Below are positions 47,241-54,918 of a stretch of 64,000 nucleotides of DNA, one piece after another (the stretch's first letter is position 1; every line of letters starts with the position of its first letter). Origin of the DNA: Thalassobacillus cyri (lineage in GTDB: Bacteria; Bacillota; Bacilli; Bacillales; Halobacillaceae); assembly GCF_900107755.1 (NCBI RefSeq), contig NZ_FNQR01000005.1:62001-126000 (forward strand), in the 5' to 3' direction. The notes beneath the pieces were generated by a model. That model saw only the letters and a list, made by a program, of their open reading frames with translations. It did no database searches and was not told the DNA's origin. Both the position numbers and the translations under genes were made by a program.

Positions 47241-47278
47241 AAAACACTCCAATCAGCATATAGGTTGGAGTGTTTTTA
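47241..47278 (+). terminator. Terminator after clpP
   Basis: A 12-bp stem AAAACACTCCAA/TTGGAGTGTTTT is followed by T residues. Confidence 0.88.
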
Positions 47279-47421
47279 TAGCATCCCTCAGGTGGAATCA
47301 AAGTCATTTTTGTTTAATAACAAGGGCCCTTTCTTGAGGAGACAGTTTATAATTGCAGTTGATTTTTACTGCTGTTTCCGATATTCTTATATAGTCAGTC
47401 TGATGGATACCTGGTGGATGG

Positions 47422-47450
47422 TTGACATGTTACCCATCCCGTGCTATTAT
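47422..47450 (+). promoter_or_regulatory. Sigma-A promoter of infC-rpmI-rplT
   Basis: A perfect TTGACA, a 17-base spacer and TATTAT. This is the strongest-looking housekeeping promoter of the window, as expected for ribosomal genes. Confidence 0.85.
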
Positions 47451-47456
47451 ATTTTA

Positions 47457-47610
47457 GGTGAACAACAAAAGAACGGATCTGAGACAAGTAGAAGCACCCG
47501 CTTCTCACCTGATCGACGCGTAAAGCAGTTGGCAGGTCATTAATCCTTTTGAATTCGAATGGGATACGTGTGGGTGCATCGTGATGTGCCGACACTTTTT
47601 TTATTGGTTT
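47457..47610 (+). ncRNA. L20 leader (autoregulatory attenuator of infC-rpmI-rplT)
   Basis: An early GCACCCGC segment can pair with a later GTGGGTGC, or the latter can fold into a GTGT...ACAC terminator (with CATC/GATG inner pairs) followed by a T-run at about 47590. This alternative pairing and the position before infC fit the Firmicute L20 leader. In that system excess ribosomal protein L20 binds the RNA and causes premature termination. I assigned it by location and folding, without a covariance search. Confidence 0.8.
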
Positions 47611-47670
47611 AAAAGCACTTGTCGATGACAGATCTCTATATTTCCTAAAATAATTTGGAGGTGGCTGGTT

Positions 47671-48189
47671 ATTAGCAAAGATAACATGAACGTTAATGAG
47701 AAAATCCGAGCACGTGAAGTACGTCTCATTGATAACAACGGTGATCAACTAGGAGTAAAATCACGTCAGGAAGCACTTGAGATTGCTCAAAATGCCAATC
47801 TTGATTTGGTATTGGTTGCTCCTAATGCAAAACCACCGGTCTGCCGCATCATGGATTACGGTAAATACCGTTTTGAGCAGCAGAAGAAAGATAAAGAAGC
47901 GCGTAAAAAGCAAACGACCATCAAGGTCAAAGAAGTTCGCTTGAGCCCTGGTATTGAAGAGCATGACTTCAACACGAAGTTGCGTAATGCTCGCAAATTC
48001 CTGGAAAAAGGCGATAAAGTGAAAGCTTCTGTACGTTTCCGTGGACGCGCCATTACGCATAAAGAGCTTGGTCAAAAAGTTCTTGAGCGTATGGCTGAAG
48101 AGTGCAAAGATGTTGCACAAGTCGAAACGAAGCCGAAGATGGAAGGCCGAAGCATGTTCTTGATGCTGGCTCCATTGGCTGAAAAATAA
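47671..48189 (+). CDS. infC: Translation initiation factor IF-3, ATT start
   Basis: IF-3 keeps 30S subunits free and proofreads start codons. The 172-residue product has the N-domain [14 protein letters not shown], the linker helix rich in Lys, and a C-domain with [21 protein letters not shown]. The first ATG is at 47686. The family N-terminus (M)ISKDN begins instead at an ATT that stands 6 bases after TTGGAGGTGG. AUU starts on infC are the known basis of IF-3 autoregulation, so I place the start there. Confidence 0.93.
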   Translation: MSKDNMNVNEKIRAREVRLIDNNGDQLGVKSRQEALEIAQNANLDLVLVAPNAKPPVCRIMDYGKYRFEQQKKDKEARKKQTTIKVKEVRLSPGIEEHDFNTKLRNARKFLEKGDKVKASVRFRGRAITHKELGQKVLERMAEECKDVAQVETKPKMEGRSMFLMLAPLAEK

Positions 48190-48224
48190 GCACACATTGA
48201 ATTAAGCAGAAGGAGGAACAACTC

Positions 48225-48422
48225 ATGCCAAAAATGAAAACCCATAAAGGTTCTCAAAAACGATTTAAAAAGACAGGTAGTGGAAAGGTGAAACGCTCCC
48301 ATGCGTTCACAAGCCACTTGTTCGCTAACAAGTCTACTAAACAAAAGCGTAAATTGCGTAAGGCTACCCTTGTATCTAAGGGAGACTTGAAACGTATCGC
48401 TCAAATGCTGCCAAAAAAATAA
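48225..48422 (+). CDS. rpmI: Ribosomal protein L35
   Basis: This 65-residue basic ribosomal protein of the 50S subunit starts [20 protein letters not shown] and contains the [16 protein letters not shown] block. AGAAGGAGG is 7 bases before ATG. It is the middle gene of the infC operon. Confidence 0.97.
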   Translation: MPKMKTHKGSQKRFKKTGSGKVKRSHAFTSHLFANKSTKQKRKLRKATLVSKGDLKRIAQMLPKK

Positions 48423-48462
48423 GACAACTGAGATATAGGATCCAAAATAGGAGGGATTTATC

Positions 48463-48819
48463 ATGCCACGTGTAAAAGGTGGAACAGTGACACGCCAACG
48501 TCGTAAACGTGTCCTTAAATTAGCAAAAGGTTACTATGGTTCAAAACATTCATTATTCAAAACTGCAAAACAGCAAGTGATGAAGTCAGGTCAATATGCA
48601 TACCGTGACCGTCGTCAGAAAAAGCGCGACTTCCGTAAGCTATGGATCGCTCGTATCAACGCTGCAGCTCGTATGAACGATATTTCTTACAGCCGTATGA
48701 TGCACGGTCTTAAGCTTGCAGGTATCGAAGTAAACCGTAAGATTCTTGCTGACCTTGCTGTTACTGATGAAAAAGGTTTTGCCAGCCTTGCTGAAAAAGC
48801 AAAAACAGCACTTAAGTAA
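48463..48819 (+). CDS. rplT: Ribosomal protein L20
   Basis: L20 (118 residues) is an early 50S assembly protein and the repressor acting on the leader upstream of infC. The product has [15 protein letters not shown], the long basic N-terminal helix, and a globular C-domain with [19 protein letters not shown] terminator closes the operon. Confidence 0.97.
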   Translation: MPRVKGGTVTRQRRKRVLKLAKGYYGSKHSLFKTAKQQVMKSGQYAYRDRRQKKRDFRKLWIARINAAARMNDISYSRMMHGLKLAGIEVNRKILADLAVTDEKGFASLAEKAKTALK

Positions 48820-48833
48820 TATCGCTTGAAATT

Positions 48834-48871
48834 AAGAGGCCATTTCCGTACGCCGGGAGTGGCCTCTTTCA
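48834..48871 (+). terminator. Terminator of infC-rpmI-rplT
   Basis: A 9-bp stem AAGAGGCCA/TGGCCTCTT is followed by TCATAT. The T-run is short. Confidence 0.75.
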
Positions 48872-48919
48872 TATAGGGAACAAAGTTTTTCTTAAAGGAG
48901 AAGGGGTAGAAGAGCAGTC

Positions 48920-49204
48920 ATGAATCTGATTACTTATATTATAGTTTATGCATGTACAGTCAATGTGCTGGCATTTGTCATGATGGGCTTCGACAAGAAC
49001 CGAGCTCGTAGACAAAAGCAGAGAATTCCGGAAAAACAGTTATGGGGTGTTGCGCTTCTTGGAGGGGCGCTTGGTGGCAGTCTTGGGATGCGGCATTTTC
49101 GCCATAAGACAAAGCATGCAGCATTTAAATTCGGTTTTCCTTTACTGGTGGTGTTAGAAGCGATAATTGTCGGATACCTTGTCCTGGAGTTATATCAACC
49201 CTAA
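48920..49204 (+). CDS. ysdA: DUF1294 membrane protein YsdA
   Basis: This 94-residue DUF1294 protein has two hydrophobic segments (about residues 5-23 and 70-90) around a basic loop with FDKNRARRQKQRIPEKQLW and LGGALGGSLGM. The function is unknown. It follows rplT as ysdA does in B. subtilis. AAAGGAGAAGGGG supports the ATG. Confidence 0.9.
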   Translation: MNLITYIIVYACTVNVLAFVMMGFDKNRARRQKQRIPEKQLWGVALLGGALGGSLGMRHFRHKTKHAAFKFGFPLLVVLEAIIVGYLVLELYQP

Positions 49205-49236
49205 TCTTGTCATAGTATAGGATAGGGGGGATACGC

Positions 49237-49809
49237 ATGGAACAGTTTACGCTTGGCTTTGTAGATGTAATGGAGGTGAGTGGCTGGTACGCCCCGTTAT
49301 TATTCATTATGTTTCACGTGTTGCGGCCGTTGTTCTTTTTACCGGTGGTGCTGATCTGCATTACGGGAGGGGTATTATTCGGAGCCGTAGCAGGGACGGT
49401 TTATTCTATTGTCGGAATCACATTGTCCAGCACCGTGTTTTACCGGATAATAAAGAGTGTACCCAGTATACTGAAACGATTACAGCGACTAAAAAACAAA
49501 GTATGGAAACAGGAAAGTTCGCTGACGGTTAGCCAGGTGGCTGTATTGCGTTTAGTGCCATTCATACATTTTCATCTCTTATCCCTTTGTCTGATTGAGA
49601 TTTGTGTAGATTTCAAAGATTACGTAAAGGCTTCCTTCCTATCCAATATCCCCTTGGCCTTTGTATATACCACTGTCGGTCAATGGTTGTCTAGAATCTC
49701 CCTGCCTTTGATGATCTTATTTCTTTTTATGCTTGCCATCATTACTTATTTGTTCCGCAAAAAACAATACAGTCTCACCTTGAATGAATTCTTCCAGCTG
49801 AATGGCTAA
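49237..49809 (+). CDS. TVP38/TMEM64 (SNARE-associated) family membrane protein
   Basis: This 190-residue protein has five or six hydrophobic segments and the family features FLPVVLICITGGVLFGAVAGT, here split over FLPVVL and ITGGVLFGAVAG, and LRLVPFIHFHLLSLCLI. Related DedA/TVP38 proteins take part in lipid scrambling or membrane homeostasis, but this one is untested. In B. subtilis a TVP38-family gene (ytxB) lies between dnaI and ytxC. None is there in this window, so this may be the same gene relocated. Confidence 0.83.
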   Translation: MEQFTLGFVDVMEVSGWYAPLLFIMFHVLRPLFFLPVVLICITGGVLFGAVAGTVYSIVGITLSSTVFYRIIKSVPSILKRLQRLKNKVWKQESSLTVSQVAVLRLVPFIHFHLLSLCLIEICVDFKDYVKASFLSNIPLAFVYTTVGQWLSRISLPLMILFLFMLAIITYLFRKKQYSLTLNEFFQLNG

Positions 49810-49834
49810 AACGAGGAAAGCGAACATCAGCCCT

Positions 49835-50248
49835 TTAGGAAGGGTGTTCGCTTTCTTCTTTTGGTGGATGAATAAACAGACGATTAAGGGGATATTTCCA
49901 CTCAATTACGGCGTAAGGATAGCGGATCAGGATTTCTTTTTCAAGAAAATAAATGTCGTCACGTTCGATCCCCTTCAATTGATTCGGCTGCCTTGCCGAA
50001 ACATTGATATTAACCACCTCAAAGGCATTTTCAGTTGTGCCTAAATATTTTTCTCCTTCGAATAGGACCCCTTTATAGGTCATCAGGAAATTTTGTTTTG
50101 TATTATCCGGGTCATCATAAATGTAGAACGTTTTGCTCTGTTTTGCCAGCTCCAGCTTTCTCCCCGGACTCGACATATAGGAGTAAATGGTATAAAAAAT
50201 GGAAATGATTGCAAGCAATATTAGCAGCCGGAATAAAATGACAATCAT
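49835..50248 (-). CDS. ysdB: Sigma-W pathway protein YsdB
   Basis: This 137-residue protein has one N-terminal membrane segment (about residues 2-24) and a soluble domain with YIYDDPDNTKQNFLMTYKGVLFEGEKYLG, quoted here only in outline. YsdB is a known sigma-W regulon member of unknown mechanism. The divergent promoter upstream fits sigma-W, supporting the name. AGGAGG precedes the ATG. In B. subtilis it directly follows ysdA; here a TVP38-family gene intervenes and ysdB is on the opposite strand. Confidence 0.88.
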   Translation of the reverse strand: MIVILFRLLILLAIISIFYTIYSYMSSPGRKLELAKQSKTFYIYDDPDNTKQNFLMTYKGVLFEGEKYLGTTENAFEVVNINVSARQPNQLKGIERDDIYFLEKEILIRYPYAVIEWKYPLNRLFIHPPKEESEHPS

Positions 50249-50286
50249 AAGGGTTTCCTCCTGAAATAGGAATTAATTAACTTGTT

Positions 50287-50313
50287 TACGTTTGAAAATA
50301 CTCAAACGTTTCA
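50287..50313 (-). promoter_or_regulatory. Sigma-W-like promoter of ysdB
   Basis: Read on the minus strand: TGAAAC, 17 bases, CGTA. The spacer is one base longer than the 16 of the pspA-operon promoter. The region also forms an inverted repeat (CGTTTGA and TCAAACG, 6 bases apart). Confidence 0.68.
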
Positions 50314-50362
50314 TGAAATGATACATTTATGATAGAAATTTATTAAAAAGGATGAATCTACG

Positions 50363-50845
50363 ATGAATTGGGACGAACTATTTCACACACAATTACAGTT
50401 GGATCGTTATATTGAAGCAAATCACAAACTGGAAGAAGCTGATTTATTCGAAAATAAAGTGCTGGCACTCCTGGTAGAGGTCGGAGAGCTGGCTAATGAA
50501 ACAAGGTGCTTCAAATTCTGGAGTCAAAAATCAGCAAGTCCGGAAGGGGTTATTCTGGAAGAGTATGTAGACGGTCTTCACTTCATGCTTTCTCTGGGGT
50601 TAGAAAAAGATCTTCGTTATGAGAAACAATCAATTGAAAGAGTGTATGATTTGACTGAAGGATTTCATCAGGTTTACGAGAATATAATCAAATTCAAATC
50701 TGTTCCTGATAAACAAAACTTTCAACAGATGTTCTCAACATTTTTAAGTCTTGGAGCAGGTTTGGGCTTTTCAGAACAAGCCATTCAGTCTGCCTATCAT
50801 AAGAAGAATGCACGAAATCACCAGAGGCAGGATGAAGGGTATTGA
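50363..50845 (+). CDS. Dimeric all-alpha dUTPase family protein
   Basis: This 160-residue member of the dUTPase_2/MazG-like all-alpha NTP pyrophosphatases keeps the metal-binding acidic motif LLVEVGELANET and the second EEYVDGLHFML motif. It most likely hydrolyses dUTP to dUMP, keeping uracil out of DNA. The substrate is by family. GGATGAATCTACG is a weak ribosome site before the ATG. It lies divergent from ysdB. Confidence 0.85.
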   Translation: MNWDELFHTQLQLDRYIEANHKLEEADLFENKVLALLVEVGELANETRCFKFWSQKSASPEGVILEEYVDGLHFMLSLGLEKDLRYEKQSIERVYDLTEGFHQVYENIIKFKSVPDKQNFQQMFSTFLSLGAGLGFSEQAIQSAYHKKNARNHQRQDEGY

Positions 50846-50864
50846 AAGCGTTTTTTTAAATATT

Positions 50865-50893
50865 TTGTTTATTACAGAAAAAAACGATATAAT
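50865..50893 (+). promoter_or_regulatory. Sigma-A promoter of ysdC
   Basis: TTGTTT, a 17-base spacer and a perfect TATAAT. A weak cre-like sequence (12 of 14) overlaps the previous stop codon just upstream. Confidence 0.75.
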
Positions 50894-50928
50894 AAAATAG
50901 TCAAAATTTTTGGAGGGGGCAATTACAT

Positions 50929-52014
50929 ATGGCAAAAACAGATGAAACATTGACCATGTTGAAGGACTTGACCGACGCAAAGTCCATTCCTGGTCATGAA
51001 AAAGAAGCTAGAGATGTAATGAAACAATATATTACACCTTTCGCTGATGAAGTATATACCGATAATTTAGGGAGCCTGATTGCGAAAAAGTCAGGCGAAG
51101 CAAACGGTCCAAAAGTTATGGTAGCCGGCCATTTGGATGAAGTTGGTTTTATGGTTACCCGTATTGATGACAATGGATTTATTTCTTTTCAAACAGTAGG
51201 AGGCTGGTGGAGCCAGGTAATGCTTGCACAGCGTGTGACGATCGTGACTCGCGAGGGTACTGTCACTGGTGTGATCGGTTCTAAACCACCTCATATTTTA
51301 CCGGCTGAAGCTCGTAAGAAGCCAGTTGAAATTAAAGATATGTTCATTGATATCGGTGCTTCCAGCAGAGAAGAAGCAAAGGAATTCGGGGTACGTCCTG
51401 GAGACTCAATCGTTCCTTATTTTGAATTCACCCAGATGAAAAATGAAAAGATGCTGCTTGCTAAAGCATGGGACAACCGTATTGGTTGCGCTATTGCAAT
51501 TGAAGTATTGAAGCAGTTGAAAAATGAAAAGCATCCAAACGTCGTTTACGGCGTAGGAACCGTACAAGAAGAAGTAGGTTTACGTGGTGCACGTACCTCT
51601 GCTCATGCCATCAACCCTGACATCGCTTTTGGTGTTGATGTAGGGATTGCAGGAGACACCCCAGGAGTGTCAGACAAAGACGCATCCAGTAAAATGGGAG
51701 AAGGTCCACAGATCATTCTTTATGATGCTTCTATGGTTTCCCATAAAGGACTGCGTGATTTTGTAGTAGATACGGCTGATGAAAAAGAAATCCCTTATCA
51801 GTTTGATGCTATTGCAGGCGGTGGTACGGATTCAGGAGCTATCCATCTGACTGCAAATGGAGTACCGGCCTTATCTATTACCATTGCAACCCGCTACATT
51901 CACTCACATGCAGCTATGCTTCACCGTGATGATTTTGAAAATGCGGTCAAATTGATTGTAGAGGTCATTAAAAAGCTGGATGCCGATACTGTCAAACAAA
52001 TTACTTTCAACTAA
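50929..52014 (+). CDS. ysdC: M42 family metallo-aminopeptidase YsdC
   Basis: This 361-residue M42 (tetrahedral aminopeptidase/glutamyl aminopeptidase-like) protein has metal ligands in [11 protein letters not shown], the bridging Asp in KAWDNRIGC, the catalytic Glu pair in [11 protein letters not shown] and a C-terminal His in RYIHSHAAM. It removes N-terminal residues from peptides in the cytosol. Its cell role is not defined. It is followed by a strong terminator. Confidence 0.94.
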   Translation: MAKTDETLTMLKDLTDAKSIPGHEKEARDVMKQYITPFADEVYTDNLGSLIAKKSGEANGPKVMVAGHLDEVGFMVTRIDDNGFISFQTVGGWWSQVMLAQRVTIVTREGTVTGVIGSKPPHILPAEARKKPVEIKDMFIDIGASSREEAKEFGVRPGDSIVPYFEFTQMKNEKMLLAKAWDNRIGCAIAIEVLKQLKNEKHPNVVYGVGTVQEEVGLRGARTSAHAINPDIAFGVDVGIAGDTPGVSDKDASSKMGEGPQIILYDASMVSHKGLRDFVVDTADEKEIPYQFDAIAGGGTDSGAIHLTANGVPALSITIATRYIHSHAAMLHRDDFENAVKLIVEVIKKLDADTVKQITFN

Positions 52015-52019
52015 CTATA

Positions 52020-52051
52020 AAAGCTCTGCCATTCGTGGCAGAGCTTTTTTG
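52020..52051 (+). terminator. Terminator of ysdC
   Basis: The stem AAAGCTCTGCC pairs with GGCAGAGCTTT around a short loop, followed by a T-run. Confidence 0.9.
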
Positions 52052-52399
52052 TACTTATTCAGGAATTTATGCGGATGGCCTCCAGCTCCGACGCATAGGA
52101 CATGCAAGTGCTGATGTCGCCACACTATAACTACTTCATTGAAAGTACTTCGCAGAAAAATACAAAGTCTTTTTTAAGGATGTGCGGTTTTCAGCGGCCA
52201 GCGCCTACCGCTCGAGGTTTTAAGTCAATCCTCGCTGTGATTAGAAAAACTTGGCTTATCGCCGGGAATTTATTGCGAAAGCCTTAGTTTTACTTATACT
52301 TTAAACCAACTTGATTTATCTAAAAGTACAAAAAACGTCACGGCGAGGCTTGGCTTAAGCTGGTCGGGGGTGAGCAAAGTGTTTGCGCTTTTGTTCTGA
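52052..52399. repeat. Probable degenerate Bacillaceae intergenic repeat
   Basis: This 348-base stretch has no convincing gene. It contains phrases I associate with intergenic repeats of bacilli, such as GCATAGGACATGCAAGTGCTG, given in outline, and CAGCGGCCAGCGCCTA next to CTCGAGG. A 61-codon open frame crosses it but has no ribosome site. The assignment as a decayed repeat is from memory and is not supported by another copy in this window. Confidence 0.42.
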
Positions 52400-52612
52400 T
52401 TATTGCTGCTGGACACTCTGTTCCAAGGCTTCAAGCATCTCATCTTTTTCACTTTCGCTGGATTCCTGCCAAATTAATTCAAACAACACACCTAGACCTG
52501 GGAGCATTTTTTCTTCTCCTTTTTGAATGGCATCCACAATGGTTGCTTCCAGTTGCTCTCTGTTATTTCCTGAAATATTAGACAAAATAGCTTCACGTAA
52601 GTTCAAGTTCAT
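52400..52612 (-). CDS. sspI: Small acid-soluble spore protein SspI
   Basis: This 70-residue acidic minor spore protein starts [16 protein letters not shown] and ends in Glu/Gln-rich helix ([14 protein letters not shown]). Minor SASPs of this kind are made in the forespore. AAGGAGTGC precedes the ATG on the minus strand. It is divergent from the methyltransferase gene as in B. subtilis. Confidence 0.95.
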   Translation of the reverse strand: MNLNLREAILSNISGNNREQLEATIVDAIQKGEEKMLPGLGVLFELIWQESSESEKDEMLEALEQSVQQQ

Positions 52613-52651
52613 TGGATAGCACTCCTTTTTTTAACTTTTTCTTTGGTTAGT

Positions 52652-52681
52652 TTGACCTTTCTTCCTTAAAATATGTATGAT
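52652..52681 (+). promoter_or_regulatory. Promoter of the RNA methyltransferase gene
   Basis: TTGACC, an 18-base spacer and TATGAT lie 33 bases before the start codon. Confidence 0.65.
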
Positions 52682-52713
52682 AGTCAAAGAAGCTAAGAAA
52701 AAGAGGTAAAGTA

Positions 52714-53451
52714 ATGCTAACATCCCTACAGAATACACGAGTTAAACAATGGATAAAATTAAAAAAGAAACGCGAACGAGAAAAATTGCAATCGTTCCTT
52801 GTTGAAGGCTACCATTTGGTGGAAGAAGCAATCCAAAGTAAATGGGAAATCAAAGAAGTGATTGTCAAAGAAGAGGCTGATCTTCCTGACTGGATAGAAG
52901 GAGAAAGGATTACACGAGTTTCTAATGAGGTCTTCGCTGCACTTTCTGAAACGGAAACACCACAAGGAATAGCAGCAGTTGTGGAAATGAAGGATTTTGA
53001 AACGCGCTCTTTTCACCATGTCTTACTTATTGATGCTGTCCAGGATCCGGGAAATCTGGGTACGCTGATAAGAACAGCAGATGCGGCAGGATTTGATGGC
53101 GTCATCATTGGAAAAGGTTCCGTCGACCCCTTCAATGAAAAAGTCATACGGGCAACGCAGGGTTCTCTGTTTCACCTGCCTATTATTCAAGGGGAGCTGT
53201 ATGAATGGATCCCACTGTTGAAGCATCAAGGGCTGACAGTGTTTGCTTCCACTTTGGAAAACGCCAAACCATATCATGAAATAACCTTCCCTGAAAAAGC
53301 CGCCCTTATAGTGGGAAATGAAGGGGCTGGTATACAGGAGGATATGATTGGGTTAGCTGATAGCCAGGTGTACATTCCTATTGTTGGCCAGGCAGAATCA
53401 TTGAATGTTGCCATCGCCGCAGGCATTTTAATGTATCAGATGAAAATATAG
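52714..53451 (+). CDS. ysgA: SpoU/TrmH family RNA 2'-O-methyltransferase (YsgA)
   Basis: This 245-residue SPOUT-fold methyltransferase has an N-terminal substrate-binding domain (FLVEGYHLVEEAIQS) and a C-terminal knotted domain with the three SpoU motifs: DAVQDPGNLGTLIRTADAAG (motif 1), IVGNEGAGI (motif 2) and IPIVGQAESLNVAIAAGI (motif 3). It should methylate ribose in rRNA or tRNA, but the target is not known. It lies ahead of the pheS T-box. Confidence 0.92.
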   Translation: MLTSLQNTRVKQWIKLKKKREREKLQSFLVEGYHLVEEAIQSKWEIKEVIVKEEADLPDWIEGERITRVSNEVFAALSETETPQGIAAVVEMKDFETRSFHHVLLIDAVQDPGNLGTLIRTADAAGFDGVIIGKGSVDPFNEKVIRATQGSLFHLPIIQGELYEWIPLLKHQGLTVFASTLENAKPYHEITFPEKAALIVGNEGAGIQEDMIGLADSQVYIPIVGQAESLNVAIAAGILMYQMKI

Positions 53452-53453
53452 AC

Positions 53454-53482
53454 TTGCAAGATTGAAAATGATTTTCTATAAT
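53454..53482 (+). promoter_or_regulatory. Sigma-A promoter of the pheST T-box
   Basis: TTGCAA, a 17-base spacer and a perfect TATAAT, just after the ysgA stop codon. Confidence 0.82.
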
Positions 53483-53488
53483 ATATGA

Positions 53489-53755
53489 ATAGTTATAGAG
53501 CGAATAGCGTTGAAGGAGCCAGTAGATGATCATAAGATCGATACAGGGAAGAAGTGCCAGAGATTGCGAGCACTTCCATCGTGGTGATTATTGAACTTTC
53601 ACTCTGGAGCTGGCATCTGATTATAAAGATGTCCCGGATGTAATTCCGTTATCCGTAATGAAGTGGACACACAACACGTGTGTCAACAAGGGTGGTACCG
53701 CGAAATGACCATACAAGTCTCGTCCCTTTACCAGGGGATGAGACTTTTTTTTATA
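53489..53755 (+). ncRNA. T-box riboswitch, phenylalanine specific
   Basis: The T-box core AGGGTGGTACCGCG (53689-53702) precedes a terminator stem AAGTCTCGTCCC/GGGGATGAGACTT and a run of eight T. In the Stem I internal loop, TTC at 53598-53600 followed by A is the likely phenylalanine specifier. It controls pheS and pheT through uncharged tRNA-Phe. Confidence 0.94.
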
Positions 53756-53866
53756 CTTTATGAAAATTTAACATTGTTAAAAAAGTAAAGTATAAATTAT
53801 CAACTTAGGCTCGCTAGTAAGACTTGACGGTTATCTGGGTTTTCTAATGTAAAAAAGGAGGAGCAA

Positions 53867-54904
53867 ATGATGAAGGATCGCTTGCAGGAATTACAATCAG
53901 AAGCTTTAGGAAAAGTGCAGCAAGCCGAAGATTTGAAAGCTTTACAGGATGTACGCATCGCATATCTTGGAAAAAAAGGACCGATTACAGAAGTCCTTCG
54001 AGGGATGGGGAAATTATCCAAAGAAGAACGTCCGGTAATCGGACAATTAGCCAATGAAGTAAGGGAAACAATATCCGAGGCTATTCAAACGAAGCAGAAT
54101 AAGTTAGAAGAAGAAGCTTTGGAAAAGCAACTGGAAGAGGAAAGTATTGACGTAACCTTGCCGGGACGTCCAGTTCAGATAGGCGGACCTCATCTGTTGA
54201 CCAGTATCATTGAAGAAATCGAGGATCTATTCATCGGAATGGGCTTTGAAATTAAAGAAGGACCTGAAGTAGAAACGGATTATTATAATTTTGAGGCACT
54301 TAATCTTCCGAAGGGTCATCCAGCACGCGATATGCAGGATTCTTTCTATATTACCGAAGAATTACTGCTGCGTACACATACATCCCCGGTACAGGCTCGT
54401 ACGATGAAGCAGAAAGACGGGCATGAACCAGTTCGTATGATTTGCCCTGGTAAAGTTTATCGGCGTGATACCGATGATGCTACCCATTCACATCAATTCA
54501 CTCAGGTAGAGGGTCTGGTAGTGGATGAAAATATCAAGATGAGTGATTTAAAGGGAGTACTTAATGCATTTGCCAAGCAGATGTTCGGATCAGAACGTGA
54601 TATCCGCCTTCGTCCCAGCTTTTTCCCTTTTACTGAACCATCTGTCGAAATGGATATCTCCTGTAAGGTTTGTGGTGGTGATGGATGTTCTGTATGTAAA
54701 GGAACCGGTTGGATTGAAATCTTAGGTGCAGGAATGGTACATCCTAATGTGCTTGAAATGGCAGGATACGATCCGAATGTTTATTCCGGTTTTGCCTTTG
54801 GAATGGGTCCAGAGCGGATTGCCATGTTGAAGTACGGTGTCGATGATATCCGCCACTTCTATACCAACGATATTCGATTCTTAAAGCAATACCATAAAGC
54901 GTAA
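53867..54904 (+). CDS. pheS: Phenylalanyl-tRNA synthetase alpha subunit
   Basis: PheS carries the aminoacylation site of the alpha2-beta2 PheRS. The 345-residue class II protein has an N-terminal coiled coil (about 1-85), [12 protein letters not shown], motif 2 around RVYRRD-type residues (here [16 protein letters not shown]) and motif 3 [14 protein letters not shown]. Two adjacent ATGs are possible. The second lies 8 bases from GGAGG and the first 5, so the protein may be one residue shorter. Confidence 0.97.
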   Translation: MMKDRLQELQSEALGKVQQAEDLKALQDVRIAYLGKKGPITEVLRGMGKLSKEERPVIGQLANEVRETISEAIQTKQNKLEEEALEKQLEEESIDVTLPGRPVQIGGPHLLTSIIEEIEDLFIGMGFEIKEGPEVETDYYNFEALNLPKGHPARDMQDSFYITEELLLRTHTSPVQARTMKQKDGHEPVRMICPGKVYRRDTDDATHSHQFTQVEGLVVDENIKMSDLKGVLNAFAKQMFGSERDIRLRPSFFPFTEPSVEMDISCKVCGGDGCSVCKGTGWIEILGAGMVHPNVLEMAGYDPNVYSGFAFGMGPERIAMLKYGVDDIRHFYTNDIRFLKQYHKA

Positions 54905-54918
54905 GGGAGAGGTCTACC

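Noticed and set aside
50843-50856. cre-like TGAAAGCGTTTTTT upstream of ysdC
   Set aside because: Twelve of 14 positions match, but it includes the dUTPase stop codon and an ordinary T-run; chance is likely.
52102-52287. 61-codon plus-strand frame after ysdC
   Set aside because: It lies in repeat-like sequence, lacks a Shine-Dalgarno and has composition unlike neighbouring genes.
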